Positions 43,669 through 51,018 of a DNA stretch of 64,000 bases are shown piece by piece. The stretch covers positions 2,658,001-2,722,000 of the forward strand of contig NZ_CP117025.1 in the NCBI RefSeq assembly GCF_028551275.1. Direction: 5' to 3'. Position numbers and translations under genes: made by a program. The notes beneath the pieces are model-generated. The model was given only the letters and a program-made list of their open reading frames with translations. It did not search any database and was not told the origin of the DNA. The stretch's first letter is position 1, and each line of letters begins with the position of its first letter. This DNA is from Sphingomonas hankookensis (GTDB lineage Bacteria; Pseudomonadota; Alphaproteobacteria; Sphingomonadales; Sphingomonadaceae).

Positions 43669-43986
43669 TCATTGCCAGTCGAACGCCAGCGGCGCTTCAC
43701 GAAAGGCGAAGCGGTCGAGATGCCGGGCGACGGCCCCCTTCAACCCATCCAGCTGTTCGGCGGACGTCGCGTCGATCCGGACGTTCAGCGCGTCGGCCCG
43801 GGCATCGAACGTCACCAGCGCGTCACCGGGATGGCTGGCGCCGCGCGCATCCTTCGGAAAGACGACGGTGCCATGATCGGCGTCGAACTCGACCGTCAGA
43901 TTATGTTGCCAGTGCTTGCACAGCTGCTGGAGGTAGCGGCTGGCATGCGCGGTCGGCACCGCCGCCTGGGTCGTGCAATCATTCAT
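43669..43986 (-). CDS. DUF2218 family protein
   Basis: A 105-residue protein with the DUF2218 features: ASRYLQQLCKHWQHNLTVEFDADHGTVVF, then VTFDARADALNVRIDATSAEQLDGLKGAVARHLDRFAFRE. The family is of unknown function, often near PadR regulators. Its start overlaps the padR stop as ATGA, so it is co-translated with the regulator and is probably its target. Confidence 0.88.
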   Translation of the reverse strand: MNDCTTQAAVPTAHASRYLQQLCKHWQHNLTVEFDADHGTVVFPKDARGASHPGDALVTFDARADALNVRIDATSAEQLDGLKGAVARHLDRFAFREAPLAFDWQ

Positions 43987-44525
43987 AGACGTTCTACCTT
44001 CTGGGCCGCCTCGTCGAGGATCGCGGCGATGGCGTGGAGCGTGTCGGTGTCAACTTCCGGCCCGGCGAGGCGATGATGCAGCGCGGCGCGCAGATTGGCC
44101 CGGGCGCGGTGGATCGGCCCGGCGTCGGTCCGGGCGCGATGTTCGCCCAGCGCCGTCAGCCGCGCGAACAGGTCACCGACCTGCTCGGCATCCTGCGCCA
44201 GTTGCGTGGTGCCGGCCTCGGTCACCGCGAACAGCTTGCGCGTACCCTCGCTCGCCTGTTCCTCGATCAGCCCCATGTCGGTCAGCAGCGTCAGCGTCGG
44301 ATAGACGACACCGGGGCTGGGCGCATAGGCACCGCCGGTACGCGCTTCGACCGCACGGATCAGGTCATAGCCGTGGCGCGGCGCCTCGGCGATCAGCGCC
44401 AGCAGCACCAGCTTCAGCTCGTCCCCGCCCAGCACCCGTCCGCGCGGTCCGCCGCCATGGCGACCGCCGCGACCGCCATGCCCCGGTCCGCCGGTCCATG
44501 ACGCATATCCCATTCCAAATCGCAT
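43983..44525 (-). CDS. PadR-family transcriptional regulator
   Basis: A 180-residue winged-helix regulator. A glycine/histidine-rich N-terminal tail (residues about 8-31) is followed by the PadR domain: LKLVLLALIAEAPRHGYDLIRAVEARTGGAYAPSPGVVYPTLTLLTDMGLIEEQ. The C-terminal helix region dimerises. The start at 44525 (MRFGMGY) has GGAG 7 bases upstream; ATG at 44531 is too close to it. It is co-translated with DUF2218. A perfect palindrome 12 bases upstream is the likely operator. Confidence 0.9.
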   Translation of the reverse strand: MRFGMGYASWTGGPGHGGRGGRHGGGPRGRVLGGDELKLVLLALIAEAPRHGYDLIRAVEARTGGAYAPSPGVVYPTLTLLTDMGLIEEQASEGTRKLFAVTEAGTTQLAQDAEQVGDLFARLTALGEHRARTDAGPIHRARANLRAALHHRLAGPEVDTDTLHAIAAILDEAAQKVERL

Positions 44526-44536
44526 ATTCATTCTCC

Positions 44537-44563
44537 GATATATCTTGTCCTTTAAGATATATC
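44537..44563. promoter_or_regulatory. Operator palindrome upstream of padR
   Basis: GATATATCTT (44537-44546) and AAGATATATC (44554-44563) are perfect 10-base inverted arms around GTCCTTT. It lies 12 bases upstream of the padR start and about 58 bases upstream of rarA on the other strand. AT-rich arms stand out in this GC-rich DNA. It is probably the autoregulatory site of PadR and may also affect the rarA promoter. Confidence 0.75.
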
Positions 44564-44621
44564 TCGAAATAGCTTTTGCAAGGGCGTTTCGCGTAACTTT
44601 CGCAACCCCTATATTCCGCTC

Positions 44622-45929
44622 ATGTCCGACCTGTTCGCCGACTTCGCTCCCCCTACGCCCCAGGCCCCGGTCGACGGACCGCTTGCCGACCGACTGCGCC
44701 CGACCACCCTGGCCGAAGTCGTCGGACAGGATCACCTGACCGGCCCCGAAGGCGCGATCGGGCGGATGGTCGCGGCGGGCAAATTGTCGTCGATGATCCT
44801 GTGGGGACCGCCCGGCACCGGCAAGACGACCATCGCCCGCCTGCTCGCCGACGCGGTCGGCCTGCGCTATGCCCAGATTTCCGCCGTCTTTTCCGGCGTC
44901 GCAGACCTGAAAAAGGTCTTCGCCGAAGCGCGCGAACATGGCCGGCTGGGCCGCAAGACACTGCTGTTCGTGGACGAAATCCACCGCTTCAACCGCGCGC
45001 AGCAGGACGGTTTCCTCCCCTATGTCGAGGACGGCACGGTCACGCTGGTCGGCGCCACGACCGAAAATCCGTCCTTCGAACTGAACGCGGCATTGCTCAG
45101 TCGGTCGCAGGTGCTGATCCTGCACCGGTTGGGCGCCGATGCGCTGAACGAATTGCTGGCGCGCGGCGAGGCACTCGAAGGGCGCCCCCTCCCCCTCGAC
45201 GACGCGGCCCGCGCGGCGCTGGTGGCGAGCGCCGATGGCGACGGGCGCTTCCTGCTCAACCAGGCGGAGACGCTGTTCTCGATCGAACTGCCCGAACCGC
45301 TCGATCCCGCCGGGCTGTCGGCGCTGCTGCAACGCCGCGTCGCGGTGTACGACAAGGACCGCGAGGGGCATTACAACCTGATCTCCGCGCTCCACAAATC
45401 GCTGCGCGGATCGGACCCTCAGGCGGCGCTCTATTACATGGCGCGGATGCTGACCGCGGGCGAGGAACCGCTCTACGTCCTGCGCCGGCTGACCCGCTTT
45501 GCCAGCGAAGACATTGGTCTCGCCGACCCGCAGGCGCTGGTGCAATGCCTCGCCGCCAAGGACGCGTACGAGTTTCTCGGCAGCCCCGAAGGCGAACTGG
45601 CGATCGTGCAGGCGTGCCTCTACCTCGCCACCGCGCCCAAATCGAACGCCGCGTACAAGGCGCAGAAGGCCGCGTTCAAATCGGCGCGCGAGACGGGATC
45701 GCTGATGCCGCCGCCCTCGATCCTGAACGCACCGACGCGGCTGATGAAGGATATCGGCTATGGCAAGGGCTATGCCTATGACCACGACCATCAGGACGGC
45801 TTTTCCGGTGCAAATTACTGGCCCGAGGAGATGACGCCGGCGCGCTTCTACGAACCGACCGGGCGCGGGTTCGAACAGCGGATCGCCGAGCGGATGGCAT
45901 GGTGGGACGAACGGCGGCAGACGTCGTGA
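44622..45929 (+). CDS. rarA: Replication-associated recombination protein A (RarA/MgsA)
   Basis: A 435-residue AAA+ ATPase of the clamp-loader family that acts at stalled forks. Walker A is WGPPGTGKTTIARLLA, Walker B LLFVDEIHRFNRAQQDGFLP, sensor 1 VGATTENPSFELN, and the C-terminal part has PKSNAAYKAQKAAF. The start ATG at 44622 gives the family N-terminus. Its stop overlaps the next start (GTGA). It shares a 96-base intergenic region with padR, where the palindromic operator lies. Confidence 0.95.
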   Translation: MSDLFADFAPPTPQAPVDGPLADRLRPTTLAEVVGQDHLTGPEGAIGRMVAAGKLSSMILWGPPGTGKTTIARLLADAVGLRYAQISAVFSGVADLKKVFAEAREHGRLGRKTLLFVDEIHRFNRAQQDGFLPYVEDGTVTLVGATTENPSFELNAALLSRSQVLILHRLGADALNELLARGEALEGRPLPLDDAARAALVASADGDGRFLLNQAETLFSIELPEPLDPAGLSALLQRRVAVYDKDREGHYNLISALHKSLRGSDPQAALYYMARMLTAGEEPLYVLRRLTRFASEDIGLADPQALVQCLAAKDAYEFLGSPEGELAIVQACLYLATAPKSNAAYKAQKAAFKSARETGSLMPPPSILNAPTRLMKDIGYGKGYAYDHDHQDGFSGANYWPEEMTPARFYEPTGRGFEQRIAERMAWWDERRQTS

Positions 45930-46270
45930 AGGACTGGGCGGAGGTCGTCGCCGCCGGGCTGGCGCTGCCCGGCGTGGAACTGGGCACCAGCTATGGCCAG
46001 CCGGCGCTGCGCTTCCGGAACGGCACGCTCGCCGGCACCACCGCGCCCGATCCGGGCAGTTTCGTGCTGCATGTCGCGCTGGCGGAAAAGGACGTGCTGC
46101 TCGATACCGATCCGGCGATCTTCTGGCAGACCGATCATTATCGCGACTGGCCGGCGATCCTCGTGCGTTACGGCACCGATGCGCGCGACCGTATCGCACT
46201 GCTGCTGGAACGGGCATGGTGGGACCGGGCGACGCTGCGCCAGCGGCGCGACCGGGGCGAGCGACCCTGA
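45926..46270 (+). CDS. MmcQ/YjbR family protein
   Basis: A 114-residue protein with the MmcQ/YjbR features: ALPGVELGTSYGQPALRFRNGTLAG, then LLDTDPAIFWQTDHYRDWPAILVRYG. The fold resembles DNA-binding proteins such as the CyaY-like fold, but the function is unknown. The GTG start at 45926 overlaps the rarA stop as GTGA; ATG at 45899 is the alternative within rarA. It overlaps the next gene by 55 bases if that gene starts at 46216. Confidence 0.85.
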   Translation: MKDWAEVVAAGLALPGVELGTSYGQPALRFRNGTLAGTTAPDPGSFVLHVALAEKDVLLDTDPAIFWQTDHYRDWPAILVRYGTDARDRIALLLERAWWDRATLRQRRDRGERP

Positions 46271-47133
46271 CGCGGCGCTTTACCTGGTTCGCCGCGATCG
46301 ACTGGTCGGGACAGGCGGTCGCGCGCCCGGCGGGGCTGGCGGTGGCGGAGGTGGGCGACGGCGGCCCGGCGCTCGTCGCACGCGACGGAGGATGGTCGCG
46401 GGAAGGAATCCTCGACTGGCTGACCATGCTCGCCGACACCCAAGCGGACATGCTGATCGGGCTGGACCTGTCGCCCGCCCTGCCCTTTGTCGATGCCGAC
46501 AGCTATTTCCCCGGCTGGACGGAATCGCCGACCGATGCACGCGCCTTGTGGGCGATGGTCGAGCGACGCGCGGCGGACGATCCGCATCTGGCGGCGACGT
46601 CGGCGGTCAACGATGCCGAGCTGTCGCGCCATTTCCGCCGCCATCGCGCCTGCGGCGACCTGTTCGGGCAGGGCCGCGGACGATTGCGGCTGTGCGAGGA
46701 ACGGCAACGCGCCGCCGGCTTTTCGCCGACCAGCTGCTTCAACCTGGTCGGCGCGGCGCAGGTCGGCAAATCGAGCCTGACGGGCATGCGGGTGCTGCAC
46801 CGATTGGACGGGCGGATACCGGTCTGGCCGTTCGATCCGGTGCCGGAGACCGGACCGGTCCTCGTCGAAATCTACACGACCATCGCCGCACGGGCCGCCG
46901 GGGTGCGTGCCGGGCGGAGCAAGCTGCGCGATGCGGAACAGCTGGATGCAGCGCTGGCGGTACTGGGCAGTCCGCCGCATGTACCCTCGCCACGCTATGA
47001 CGATCATGCCACCGATGCGCTGCTCGGCGCCGCATGGCTGCGGGCGGTGGCGCACGATCCGGCGCTCTGGTCGCCACCGGCATTGTCGGCGCAGGTCGCG
47101 CGGACCGAAGGCTGGACCTTCGGTGTGGTTTGA
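46216..47133 (+). CDS. Hypothetical protein, DUF429-like (RNase H-like fold)
   Basis: About 305 residues. The recognisable pieces are AAIDWSGQAV near the start, LIGLDLSPALPF, VLVEIYTTIAAR and the C-terminal YDDHATDALLGAAWLRAV. This D...D...DDxxDAL pattern resembles the predicted nucleases of the DUF429 group. A GAAQVGKSS stretch looks like a P-loop but probably is not one. The start is uncertain: ATG at 46216 overlaps the MmcQ-like gene by 55 bases, while a CTG at 46267 would give the TRRFTWFAAIDWSG start and overlap as CTGA. The function is not known. Confidence 0.6.
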   Translation: MVGPGDAAPAARPGRATLTRRFTWFAAIDWSGQAVARPAGLAVAEVGDGGPALVARDGGWSREGILDWLTMLADTQADMLIGLDLSPALPFVDADSYFPGWTESPTDARALWAMVERRAADDPHLAATSAVNDAELSRHFRRHRACGDLFGQGRGRLRLCEERQRAAGFSPTSCFNLVGAAQVGKSSLTGMRVLHRLDGRIPVWPFDPVPETGPVLVEIYTTIAARAAGVRAGRSKLRDAEQLDAALAVLGSPPHVPSPRYDDHATDALLGAAWLRAVAHDPALWSPPALSAQVARTEGWTFGVV

Positions 47134-47175
47134 GATTGTGGTTCGACCCGCCGCTTGGTAGACGGCACGCGGCGT

Positions 47176-47249
47176 GCCCCGTTACGTTAATGGTAAACGG
47201 CTTCCTTTGTAACGAAGAGACGCGGGTTCGATTCCTGCACGGGGCACCA
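47176..47249 (+). tRNA. tRNA-Thr(UGU)
   Basis: Acceptor arms GCCCCGT (47176-47182) and ACGGGGC (47239-47245) pair fully; discriminator A and an encoded CCA end it. The D-arm is CGTT/AACG with a GG-containing loop. The anticodon loop is TTTGTAA, giving anticodon UGU (threonine, ACA), with stem CTTCC/CGAAG showing a C-C mismatch at the loop-closing pair. The T-arm GCGGG-TTCGATT-CCTGC is good. It lies between convergent units: the DUF429-like gene and the chemotaxis operon. Confidence 0.87.
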
Positions 47250-47265
47250 GCCGCCGCTTCGCTGC

Positions 47266-47544
47266 CTAGTTCAGACTCGCGCGCAGCCTTCCCGCCACAT
47301 CCTCCAGCGTGACGCCGGCCAGCTGGTCCTGTCCCTCGCCTGCGCGCAGGACGGTCGCGATGTTCAGCATGATCTGCGTCACATGGTCGATCGACTGCAG
47401 CCCGGTCAGGTGCCGGCGTAGCGTGGCTTCGTCGCTGCCCAGTTCGAACGCCAGCTCGCCGAGCAGGCGCGAGGCCCGCTCCAGCTCGCCGGCCAGCGCC
47501 TCGCCCAGCGCGGGCGAGGCCGGGGGAAAGGCGACCCCGCTCAT
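47266..47544 (-). CDS. Small helical chemotaxis-operon protein with CheZ-like DxxxQ motif
   Basis: A 92-residue, mostly helical protein at the end of the chemotaxis operon. After a Pro-rich start come two predicted helices (about 11-35 and 38-67) that could form a hairpin. The second contains LQSIDHVTQIMLNIATV, with D53 and Q57 spaced as the catalytic DxxxQ of the CheY-P phosphatase CheZ (DLTGQ in E. coli). A short C-terminal helix (LEDVAGRLRASL) could be a CheY-binding tail, as in CheZ. It overlaps the cheB-like stop as ATGA. The phosphatase role is a hypothesis; the alternative is an unrelated small helical protein. Confidence 0.65.
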   Translation of the reverse strand: MSGVAFPPASPALGEALAGELERASRLLGELAFELGSDEATLRRHLTGLQSIDHVTQIMLNIATVLRAGEGQDQLAGVTLEDVAGRLRASLN

Positions 47545-48542
47545 TTCGAACACAGCTTCAGCACGCCGGCGGCCAGCCCATCGGCCGGAACCGGCTGGGT
47601 CACCATGCCTCGCGACAGGGTATGGCCGCCGCCGCTTTCCGCCGGGGCAAAGGCATAGCCGCCCGCGCCCAGCATCGCCTTCAGCCCGCCGCCGCCATCT
47701 TCGCTGCTGTCGAGGAACAGGACGCCGGCCGCGTTCGACCCGGCAGCCTTGGCGGCGGCGGCGAACAGCAGCGAGATCGACGGACGCTCGCCCGCCACCG
47801 GATCGCGCGCCAGCAGGCGCAGCTTGCCCGAGGGCCAGGCATCGACGACGAGGTGATGGTCGCCCTGCGGCGCGAAATAGATCGTGCCCTGTTCGATCGC
47901 CATGCCGTCCTGCGCGACCACGACCTTGGGCGCGACCTGCGATCCGAGCTTCTCGACCATCCCCTCGACCAGCCCCGGCCCCAAATGCTGCACGACGATC
48001 GTCGGCGGGCAGTTGGGCGGGAATTGCCCGAACAGGTTGAACAGCGACGCCGTGCTCGACGCATCGCCGCCCACCACCAGCAGGCGACCGTTCCAGTCGA
48101 TCGGCCGCGCGGCCGATGCGACCTTGGGCACCTTGACCGGCGCGTTGCGCGCCGACTTGATGCGCTTGCCCAGCTTCGCGATGATCGCGTTCAGTTCGGC
48201 CGGCGCCGCGACGCGCGGCTTGGGCAGGCAGTCGATCGCGCCCAGGCGCAGCGCCTCGATCGTCTCGCCCGCGCCATCGGTGGTGCGGGTGGAGAACATG
48301 ATGACCGGCATGGGCTTCGATTCCATGATCTCGGCCAGATATTCGATGCCGCTCATCCCCGGCATTTCGACGTCGAGCGTCATCACGTGCGGCTTGAGCG
48401 ACGCGACCATCGAGCGCGCCTCCTCGGCGCCATCGGCCAGTCCGACGACCTCCACGCCCGGAATCCGTTCGAGCGCCCCGGAAATGAGCGCGCGCATGGT
48501 CAGGGAGTCGTCGACGACAAGGACCTTCGTGCTAGCAGCCAT
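47541..48542 (-). CDS. CheB-like protein with receiver domain and altered methylesterase active site
   Basis: A 333-residue paralogue of CheB. The receiver domain is complete (VVDDSLTMRAL, TLDVEMPGMSGIEYL, MFSTRTT, LPKPR). The C-terminal domain aligns with CheB, but where CheB has GASTGG with its catalytic serine, this protein has GGDASS, so the serine position is Asp. QHLGPG keeps the His, and the Asp region reads LDSSEDGGGG instead of TGMGxDG. It is probably not an esterase and may be a phosphate sink or regulatory scaffold. It overlaps the small helical gene downstream as ATGA. The other cheB (49981-51018) is canonical. Confidence 0.85.
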   Translation of the reverse strand: MAASTKVLVVDDSLTMRALISGALERIPGVEVVGLADGAEEARSMVASLKPHVMTLDVEMPGMSGIEYLAEIMESKPMPVIMFSTRTTDGAGETIEALRLGAIDCLPKPRVAAPAELNAIIAKLGKRIKSARNAPVKVPKVASAARPIDWNGRLLVVGGDASSTASLFNLFGQFPPNCPPTIVVQHLGPGLVEGMVEKLGSQVAPKVVVAQDGMAIEQGTIYFAPQGDHHLVVDAWPSGKLRLLARDPVAGERPSISLLFAAAAKAAGSNAAGVLFLDSSEDGGGGLKAMLGAGGYAFAPAESGGGHTLSRGMVTQPVPADGLAAGVLKLCSK

Positions 48543-48575
48543 GATGTGATTGTCCCAAAAAGATTACGCGGTACG

Positions 48576-49013
48576 TCAGGCGGCTTCGGCGACCGGCTGG
48601 TCGACCAGTCGGTCGAGCGCCAGCACCAGGATCATGCGATTGTCGATCGTCGCCAGCCCTTCGAGGAAGCGCGACGCTTCGGTATCGCCCATGTCGGGCA
48701 CCGGCTGCATCGCATCGGGGTGGATCGACACGATGTCGTTCACCGCATCGACGATGATGCCCTGCAGCTGTTCGCCGATCCGCACGACGATGATGACGTG
48801 GCGGGCCGACGGATCGGTCACGCCCCAGTTCAGCCGGTGGCGCAGGTCGAACACCGGCAGCACGACGCCGCGCAGGTTCACGACGCCGCGGACATAGGGC
48901 GGCACGTTGGGCAGCGGCGTGGCCGGCGACCATGCGCGGATCTCGCGGATCGCCATGATGTCGACGCCCAGGATCTGGTCGCCCAGCTGAAAGGTGATGA
49001 GTTGGCGGGACAT
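48576..49013 (-). CDS. cheW: CheW chemotaxis coupling protein
   Basis: A 145-residue adaptor that links CheA to chemoreceptors. CheW motifs are LITFQLGDQILGVDIMAIREIRAW, VPPYVRGVVNLRGVVLPVFDLRHRL, and VVRIGEQLQGIIVDAVNDIVSI. The start ATG at 49011-49013 is standard. It lies between cheY and the CheB-like gene in the leftward operon, with gaps of 27 and 33 bases. It functions at the inner face of the membrane. Confidence 0.95.
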   Translation of the reverse strand: MSRQLITFQLGDQILGVDIMAIREIRAWSPATPLPNVPPYVRGVVNLRGVVLPVFDLRHRLNWGVTDPSARHVIIVVRIGEQLQGIIVDAVNDIVSIHPDAMQPVPDMGDTEASRFLEGLATIDNRMILVLALDRLVDQPVAEAA

Positions 49014-49040
49014 GGGTGGTTCCTTGATCGCGCTATAGGG

Positions 49041-49436
49041 TCAGTGCATGACGCGCCGGATCGCGGCGGCCAGCTTTTCGGGGTGGAACGGCTTCACGAT
49101 CCAACCGGTAGCACCGGCATCGCGCGCGCGCTGCTTCTTTTCGTCCGAACTCTCGGTCGTCAGCACCAGGATCGGCAGGCTGCGACGCCCCTGCCCGCGG
49201 ACTTCGGCGATCAGGCCGAACCCGTCCATGCGCGGCATGTTGATGTCGGTAATCAGCAGGTCGGGCTGGAACCCGTCCAGCTTTTCCAGCGCATGGACGC
49301 CGTCCTCGGCCTCCACGACGCTGTATCCCAGATCGGTCAGCGCGACCCGCAGCAACATCCGCATGCTGGGCGAATCGTCGACGGTCATGATCGTCTTGGC
49401 CACGGTAAGAGGCTCCCTCGGTGCAAATTCGGTCAT
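49041..49436 (-). CDS. cheY: CheY-like response regulator
   Basis: A 131-residue single-domain receiver. Its phosphorylation site is in LLITDINMPRMDGFGL, with the acidic pair TVDDSPSM, LTTESS and the conserved Lys in GWIVKPFHPEKL. It probably carries the signal from CheA to the flagellar motor. The start at 49436 shares one base with the cheD stop (TGATG); a GTG start at 49403 (VAKTIMTVDDS, nearer to the typical CheY length) is also plausible. Confidence 0.93.
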   Translation of the reverse strand: MTEFAPREPLTVAKTIMTVDDSPSMRMLLRVALTDLGYSVVEAEDGVHALEKLDGFQPDLLITDINMPRMDGFGLIAEVRGQGRRSLPILVLTTESSDEKKQRARDAGATGWIVKPFHPEKLAAAIRRVMH

Positions 49437-49984
49437 CAGAAAAACTCCACGTCGCCGACGGCGGCGGGCGGCGGCGGGGATGCCCGCACGATAATGGGCG
49501 GGGCGGCGGAATCGACGACCGAGCGGCATCGTGCCAACCCGACCGCCGCCCGGAATTCGACCCGGCGCGCCTGCGTGCCGCCCACATCCTCACCCACCAG
49601 CGCGATGCGTTCGTCGCGCAGGAAGCTGCGGGCAAAGGCGATGTTGGCGCCGCCGATATCGCGAAAGCCGGCCCGCATCGTCGCTCCGCCAAAGATCCGC
49701 GCGCGCATCCGCGACCGCGCGGCGCCACGCGCCAGCATCGCGTTGATCAGGACTTCCATCGCATAGACGCCATAGCGCTGCATCGACGCTTCGTCGGACG
49801 CATTGCCCTCGGCCAGCAGGTAATGGTTGATCCCGCCGATCTGCGCGATCGGATCGAAGAAACAGGCCGCGACGCAGCTGCCGAGGACGGTGGTCAGCAC
49901 GACGTCGCGTTCGTCGCTGACCTTCGTCTCGCCCTGCGCGACGGTCACCCGGCGCAGCCCGTCGCGGGTCGCCAGCGCACTCAT
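49436..49984 (-). CDS. cheD: CheD chemoreceptor glutamine deamidase
   Basis: A 182-residue enzyme that deamidates glutamines of chemoreceptors. The catalytic Cys is in LTTVLGSCVAACFFD and the His in IGGINHYLLAEG. KVYGGA-like FGGATMRAGFRDIG and VGGTQARRVEF complete the CheD fold. A Pro/Ala-rich tail ends the protein. The start at 49984 overlaps the cheB stop as ATGA; the next gene's start shares the stop. Confidence 0.94.
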   Translation of the reverse strand: MSALATRDGLRRVTVAQGETKVSDERDVVLTTVLGSCVAACFFDPIAQIGGINHYLLAEGNASDEASMQRYGVYAMEVLINAMLARGAARSRMRARIFGGATMRAGFRDIGGANIAFARSFLRDERIALVGEDVGGTQARRVEFRAAVGLARCRSVVDSAAPPIIVRASPPPPAAVGDVEFF

Positions 49985-51018
49985 GCGGCACATTCCGCAA
50001 GCAGGCGCGCGGCGATCCGGCGCAGCGGCAGCTGCTCGGCGACCGCACCGATCTGGTGCGCGATCGCGGGCATGCCATAGACGACGCTCGTCGCCTTGTC
50101 CTGGCCGAAGGTCATCGACCCGCAGCCACGCATCGCCTTCATCCCCTCCGCGCCGTCGCAGCCCATGCCGGTCAGGATCGCGGCGGTCGCATCGCGGCCG
50201 GCGAGCCGCGCGACCGAATGGAACAGCCGGTCGACCGACGGGCGATGACCGTTGACCTTGTCACCCTCGACCAGCCGGCAATGGCGCCGGTCGCCCGACC
50301 CGCCGATCTCCATGTGCCGTTCACCGCCCGGCGCCAGATAGACCTTGCCCACCGCCAGCGGCGCGCCGGCGCGGGCTTCCTCGACGGTCGGCGCGCACAG
50401 GCGGTTGAGCCGTGCGGCGAAGCTGGGGGTGAAGGTCGCCGGCATGTGCTGGACGATGACAGTCGGCGGGCAGTTCGCCGGAAAGCCCGACAGCAGTTCG
50501 ATCAATGCCTCGACGCCGCCGGTCGACGCACCGATCGCGATCATCGCACCGGGTCGCGGCGTGTAGCTCGCGCGTTCCTGCACCGGCGGCGCGGTGCGGA
50601 CCGCGGCAGGACGCGCCGCCGGCCGCGACGATGCCGCCGCGCGGACCAGTTCGGTCAGCTCCGACGTGCACGCCGGATCGGTTCCGGCCATCAGCCGCGT
50701 CTTGTCGAAACAGTCGAACGCGCCGCGTTCCAGCGCGGTCAGGCTGGCCTCCGCCCCTTGCGCGGTCAAGGTCGACAGCATCACCACCGGCGTCGGGCGC
50801 AGGCGCATTAGCCGTTCGAGGAAGTCGAGCCCGCTCATGCCCGGCATCTCGACGTCCAGCGTCACGACATCGGGGTCGAGCGCCTTGATCTGGGCGCGCG
50901 CCTCGTCGGCGCTGGCGGCGGTGCCGACGACCTCGATCGCCGGATCGGCCAGCAGCCGACGCCGGATGATCGCCTGCATCGCCATCGAATCATCGACGAT
51001 GAGGGTGCGGACGCTCAT
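49981..51018 (-). CDS. cheB: CheB methylesterase/glutaminase response regulator
   Basis: A 345-residue two-domain CheB. The receiver has LIVDDSMAMQAI, TLDVEMPGMSGLDFL and MLSTLTAQG. A Pro/Ala linker (about 140-165) precedes the esterase domain with a complete catalytic set: IGASTGGVEAL (Ser), VIVQHMPATFT (His), LTGMGCDGAEGM (Asp). It removes methyl groups from receptors when phosphorylated by CheA. It overlaps cheR (upstream) and cheD (downstream) as ATGA. The longer frame upstream is not coding. Confidence 0.95.
   Translation of the reverse strand: MSVRTLIVDDSMAMQAIIRRRLLADPAIEVVGTAASADEARAQIKALDPDVVTLDVEMPGMSGLDFLERLMRLRPTPVVMLSTLTAQGAEASLTALERGAFDCFDKTRLMAGTDPACTSELTELVRAAASSRPAARPAAVRTAPPVQERASYTPRPGAMIAIGASTGGVEALIELLSGFPANCPPTVIVQHMPATFTPSFAARLNRLCAPTVEEARAGAPLAVGKVYLAPGGERHMEIGGSGDRRHCRLVEGDKVNGHRPSVDRLFHSVARLAGRDATAAILTGMGCDGAEGMKAMRGCGSMTFGQDKATSVVYGMPAIAHQIGAVAEQLPLRRIAARLLAECAA

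Noticed and set aside
43983..46451. 822-codon minus-strand frame ending in PadR
   Set aside because: Only its last 180 codons are coding (PadR); the rest lies opposite rarA.
46741..46775. Walker A motif in the DUF429-like protein as proof of an ATPase
   Set aside because: There is no Walker B partner or P-loop fold context; reported only as a lead.
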